From positions 1 to 6,351 of the forward strand of contig JACCXG010000189.1 in the NCBI GenBank assembly GCA_013697225.1: a stretch of DNA of 6,351 nucleotides, given 5' to 3'. Of this stretch, positions 5,162 through 6,351 are shown piece after piece. Below the pieces are notes generated by a model, which saw nothing but the letters and a program-made list of their open reading frames with translations, had not been told where the DNA came from and did no database searches. The translations under genes were made by a program, and so were the position numbers. Each line of letters opens with the position of its first letter. The stretch's first letter is position 1. Origin of the DNA: Acidobacteriota bacterium. Its GTDB lineage: Bacteria; Acidobacteriota; Vicinamibacteria; Vicinamibacterales; 2-12-FULL-66-21.

Positions 5162-6351
5162 GTGGCCAGCAACCGGAACGACCAGGACGGCATTACACGG
5201 CGCGATTTCACCACGCGCGTCGGGGCAGCGGCGGCGGGCATTGCCGTAGGCGGCGGGCTCTTCGGCACCCGACTCGGAGCACAGACCAACGGACGCGTCC
5301 TCGGCGCCAACGACCGTGTGCAGGTGGCGGTCATCGGGATACGCGGACAGGGGAACTCGCTCAAGCGCGGGTTCGCGAACCTGAACAACGTCAACGTCAA
5401 GACGCTGTGCGACATCGACGCCAACCTCGCGGACTCGCGGATCAACGATCCGAGCTTGAAGGAAGTGTCTGGCTTCAAGCCTGACTTCGTGCAGGACATG
5501 CGCCGCGTCTTCGATGACAAGGAAATCGACGCCGTGGTGATCGCCACACCGAACCACTGGCACGCGCTGGCGACCATCTGGGCGCTGCAGGCCGGCAAGC
5601 ACGTCTACGTGGAGAAGCCCTCGTCCCACACGGTGTGGGAGGGGCGGAAGATGGTCGAGGCGACCAACCGCTACAACAAGATCGTCCAGGTCGGCACGAT
5701 GAATCGCAGCCGGCCGGCCGTGCGTGAGGCGATGAAGTTCATCCAGGACGGCGGGATCGGCAAGGTGCACATGGCACGCGGTCTCTGCTTCAAGCCGCGG
5801 TTGTCGATCGGCAAGTATCCCGACGGCCCGATGCAGGCGGGCGAGCGGTACACGCTGATCGCCGGTTCCACCGGGCGCCCGGAGCCGACCTACGACGCCG
5901 AGTACCTGTCCAAGGTGGACTACGACCTCTGGCTCGGCCCGGCGCCGAAGCGCCCGTTCAACCGGAATCGCTTCCACTACAACTGGCACTGGCACTGGGA
6001 CTACGGCAATGGCGATACGGGCAACCAGGGGCCGCACCAGTTCGACATCGCGCGCTGGGGCCTCGCCAAGCAGGAACACCCCGTGAAGGTCAGCTCGATG
6101 GGGGGCTACTTCGGGGAGCCCGCGTCACAGGAAACACCCGACACCCAGACTGCACTCTTCGAGTATCCCGACGGCATGATCCTCGAGTTCGCCACCCGCG
6201 GCGAGCACACGAACGATGAAGGTGGCCAGCGGGTCGGGAACCTCTTCTACGGATCCAAGGGCTGGGCCTGGCTCGATGAAACCGGCCGCAACTGGGGTTC
6301 GTACCTGGGCCCGGTCGGAGAGAAGAACGAGAAGGGGCCGGGCAGCGGCAC
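5162..6351 (+). CDS. Tat-exported Gfo/Idh/MocA family oxidoreductase, partial
   Basis: The first 396 residues are present; the gene runs off the right edge. The N-terminus carries a twin-arginine signal, ITRRDFTTRVG (11-21), followed by a Gly/Ala-rich hydrophobic stretch (21-40) and probable cleavage near GAQT (39-42), so the enzyme should be exported folded with its cofactor, as known for Zymomonas glucose-fructose oxidoreductase. The Rossmann fold begins VQVAVIGIRGQGNSL (53-67) with glycines 59, 62 and 64. TPNHWHA (129-135) and the EKP motif (YVEKPSSHT, 149-157) follow. The C-terminal domain has the aromatic/His-rich YNWHWHWDYGNGDTGNQG (273-290) and then PHQFDIARWG, where His292 likely fills the catalytic histidine position. 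This type is frequent in Acidobacteriota, Planctomycetota and Bacteroidota. A consensus ribosome binding site precedes GTG 5162. It is divergent from the SDR-NIPSNAP pair and may share regulation with it. Substrate unknown; related family members act on sugars or glycosides. Only a short C-terminal part is expected to be missing. Confidence 0.93.
   Translation, partial: MASNRNDQDGITRRDFTTRVGAAAAGIAVGGGLFGTRLGAQTNGRVLGANDRVQVAVIGIRGQGNSLKRGFANLNNVNVKTLCDIDANLADSRINDPSLKEVSGFKPDFVQDMRRVFDDKEIDAVVIATPNHWHALATIWALQAGKHVYVEKPSSHTVWEGRKMVEATNRYNKIVQVGTMNRSRPAVREAMKFIQDGGIGKVHMARGLCFKPRLSIGKYPDGPMQAGERYTLIAGSTGRPEPTYDAEYLSKVDYDLWLGPAPKRPFNRNRFHYNWHWHWDYGNGDTGNQGPHQFDIARWGLAKQEHPVKVSSMGGYFGEPASQETPDTQTALFEYPDGMILEFATRGEHTNDEGGQRVGNLFYGSKGWAWLDETGRNWGSYLGPVGEKNEKGPGSG

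Noticed and set aside
4144..5484. Long plus-strand open frame of 446 codons opposite the SDR gene and across the spacer
   Set aside because: It is antisense to the SDR gene and then overlaps the exported oxidoreductase in another frame. Its composition is Arg/His/Gly-rich with no recognisable domain, as expected for a shadow frame in G+C-rich DNA.
5135..6079. Minus-strand open frame of 314 codons opposite the exported oxidoreductase
   Set aside because: It lies antisense to a clear Gfo/Idh/MocA gene with intact motifs; its translation is low-complexity Val/Arg/Leu with no recognisable family.

Overview
The window comes from a G+C-rich bacterial chromosome with strong G/C preference at third codon positions, GTG/TTG starts and purine-rich ribosome binding sites. 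Several traits fit Acidobacteriota (for example Vicinamibacteria-like soil lineages) or a similar group such as Planctomycetota: Tat-exported Gfo/Idh/MocA oxidoreductases, a Tat-exported NIPSNAP-domain protein, and a GspE/PilB-type N-terminal domain. This assignment is inferred from gene content only; there is no rRNA or marker gene to confirm it.

Layout from left to right. Positions 1-481 (minus) hold the N-terminal part of a GspE/PilB-like protein (MshEN/T2SSE_N domain) that runs off the left edge. Positions 482-703 are non-coding and contain only a 10-bp palindrome. Positions 704-1816 (minus) encode a cytoplasmic Gfo/Idh/MocA oxidoreductase. A 179-bp divergent spacer separates it from an MscS-family mechanosensitive channel at 1996-3273 (plus), which has an unusual arginine-rich N-terminal tail. 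This channel converges, across about 30 bp, on a minus-strand pair: a short-chain dehydrogenase (4153-4911) followed by a Tat-exported NIPSNAP-family protein (3305-4114). A 250-bp divergent spacer (4912-5161) is rich in repeats: a perfect 14-bp tandem duplication, an 8-bp inverted repeat overlapping it, an outer inverted repeat and a 10-bp palindrome. It leads into a Tat-exported Gfo/Idh/MocA oxidoreductase (5162 onward, plus) that runs off the right edge.

How the genes may work together. Four of the six genes are likely metabolic: two Gfo/Idh/MocA enzymes, one SDR and one NIPSNAP protein. Two of these, the NIPSNAP protein and the right-hand Gfo/Idh/MocA enzyme, carry twin-arginine signals and so should act outside the cytoplasm. 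They flank a shared divergent regulatory region. The most economical inference is a small catabolic locus, perhaps for carbohydrate or a related polyol/glycoside, with exported and cytosolic oxidoreductases; no substrate can be read from the sequence. The MscS channel and the secretion/pilus ATPase fragment look like unrelated neighbours. I saw no tRNA, rRNA, CRISPR array, transposase or integrase. I found no convincing new multi-gene system; the repeat-bearing divergent spacer and the exported enzyme pair beside it are the parts most worth following up.
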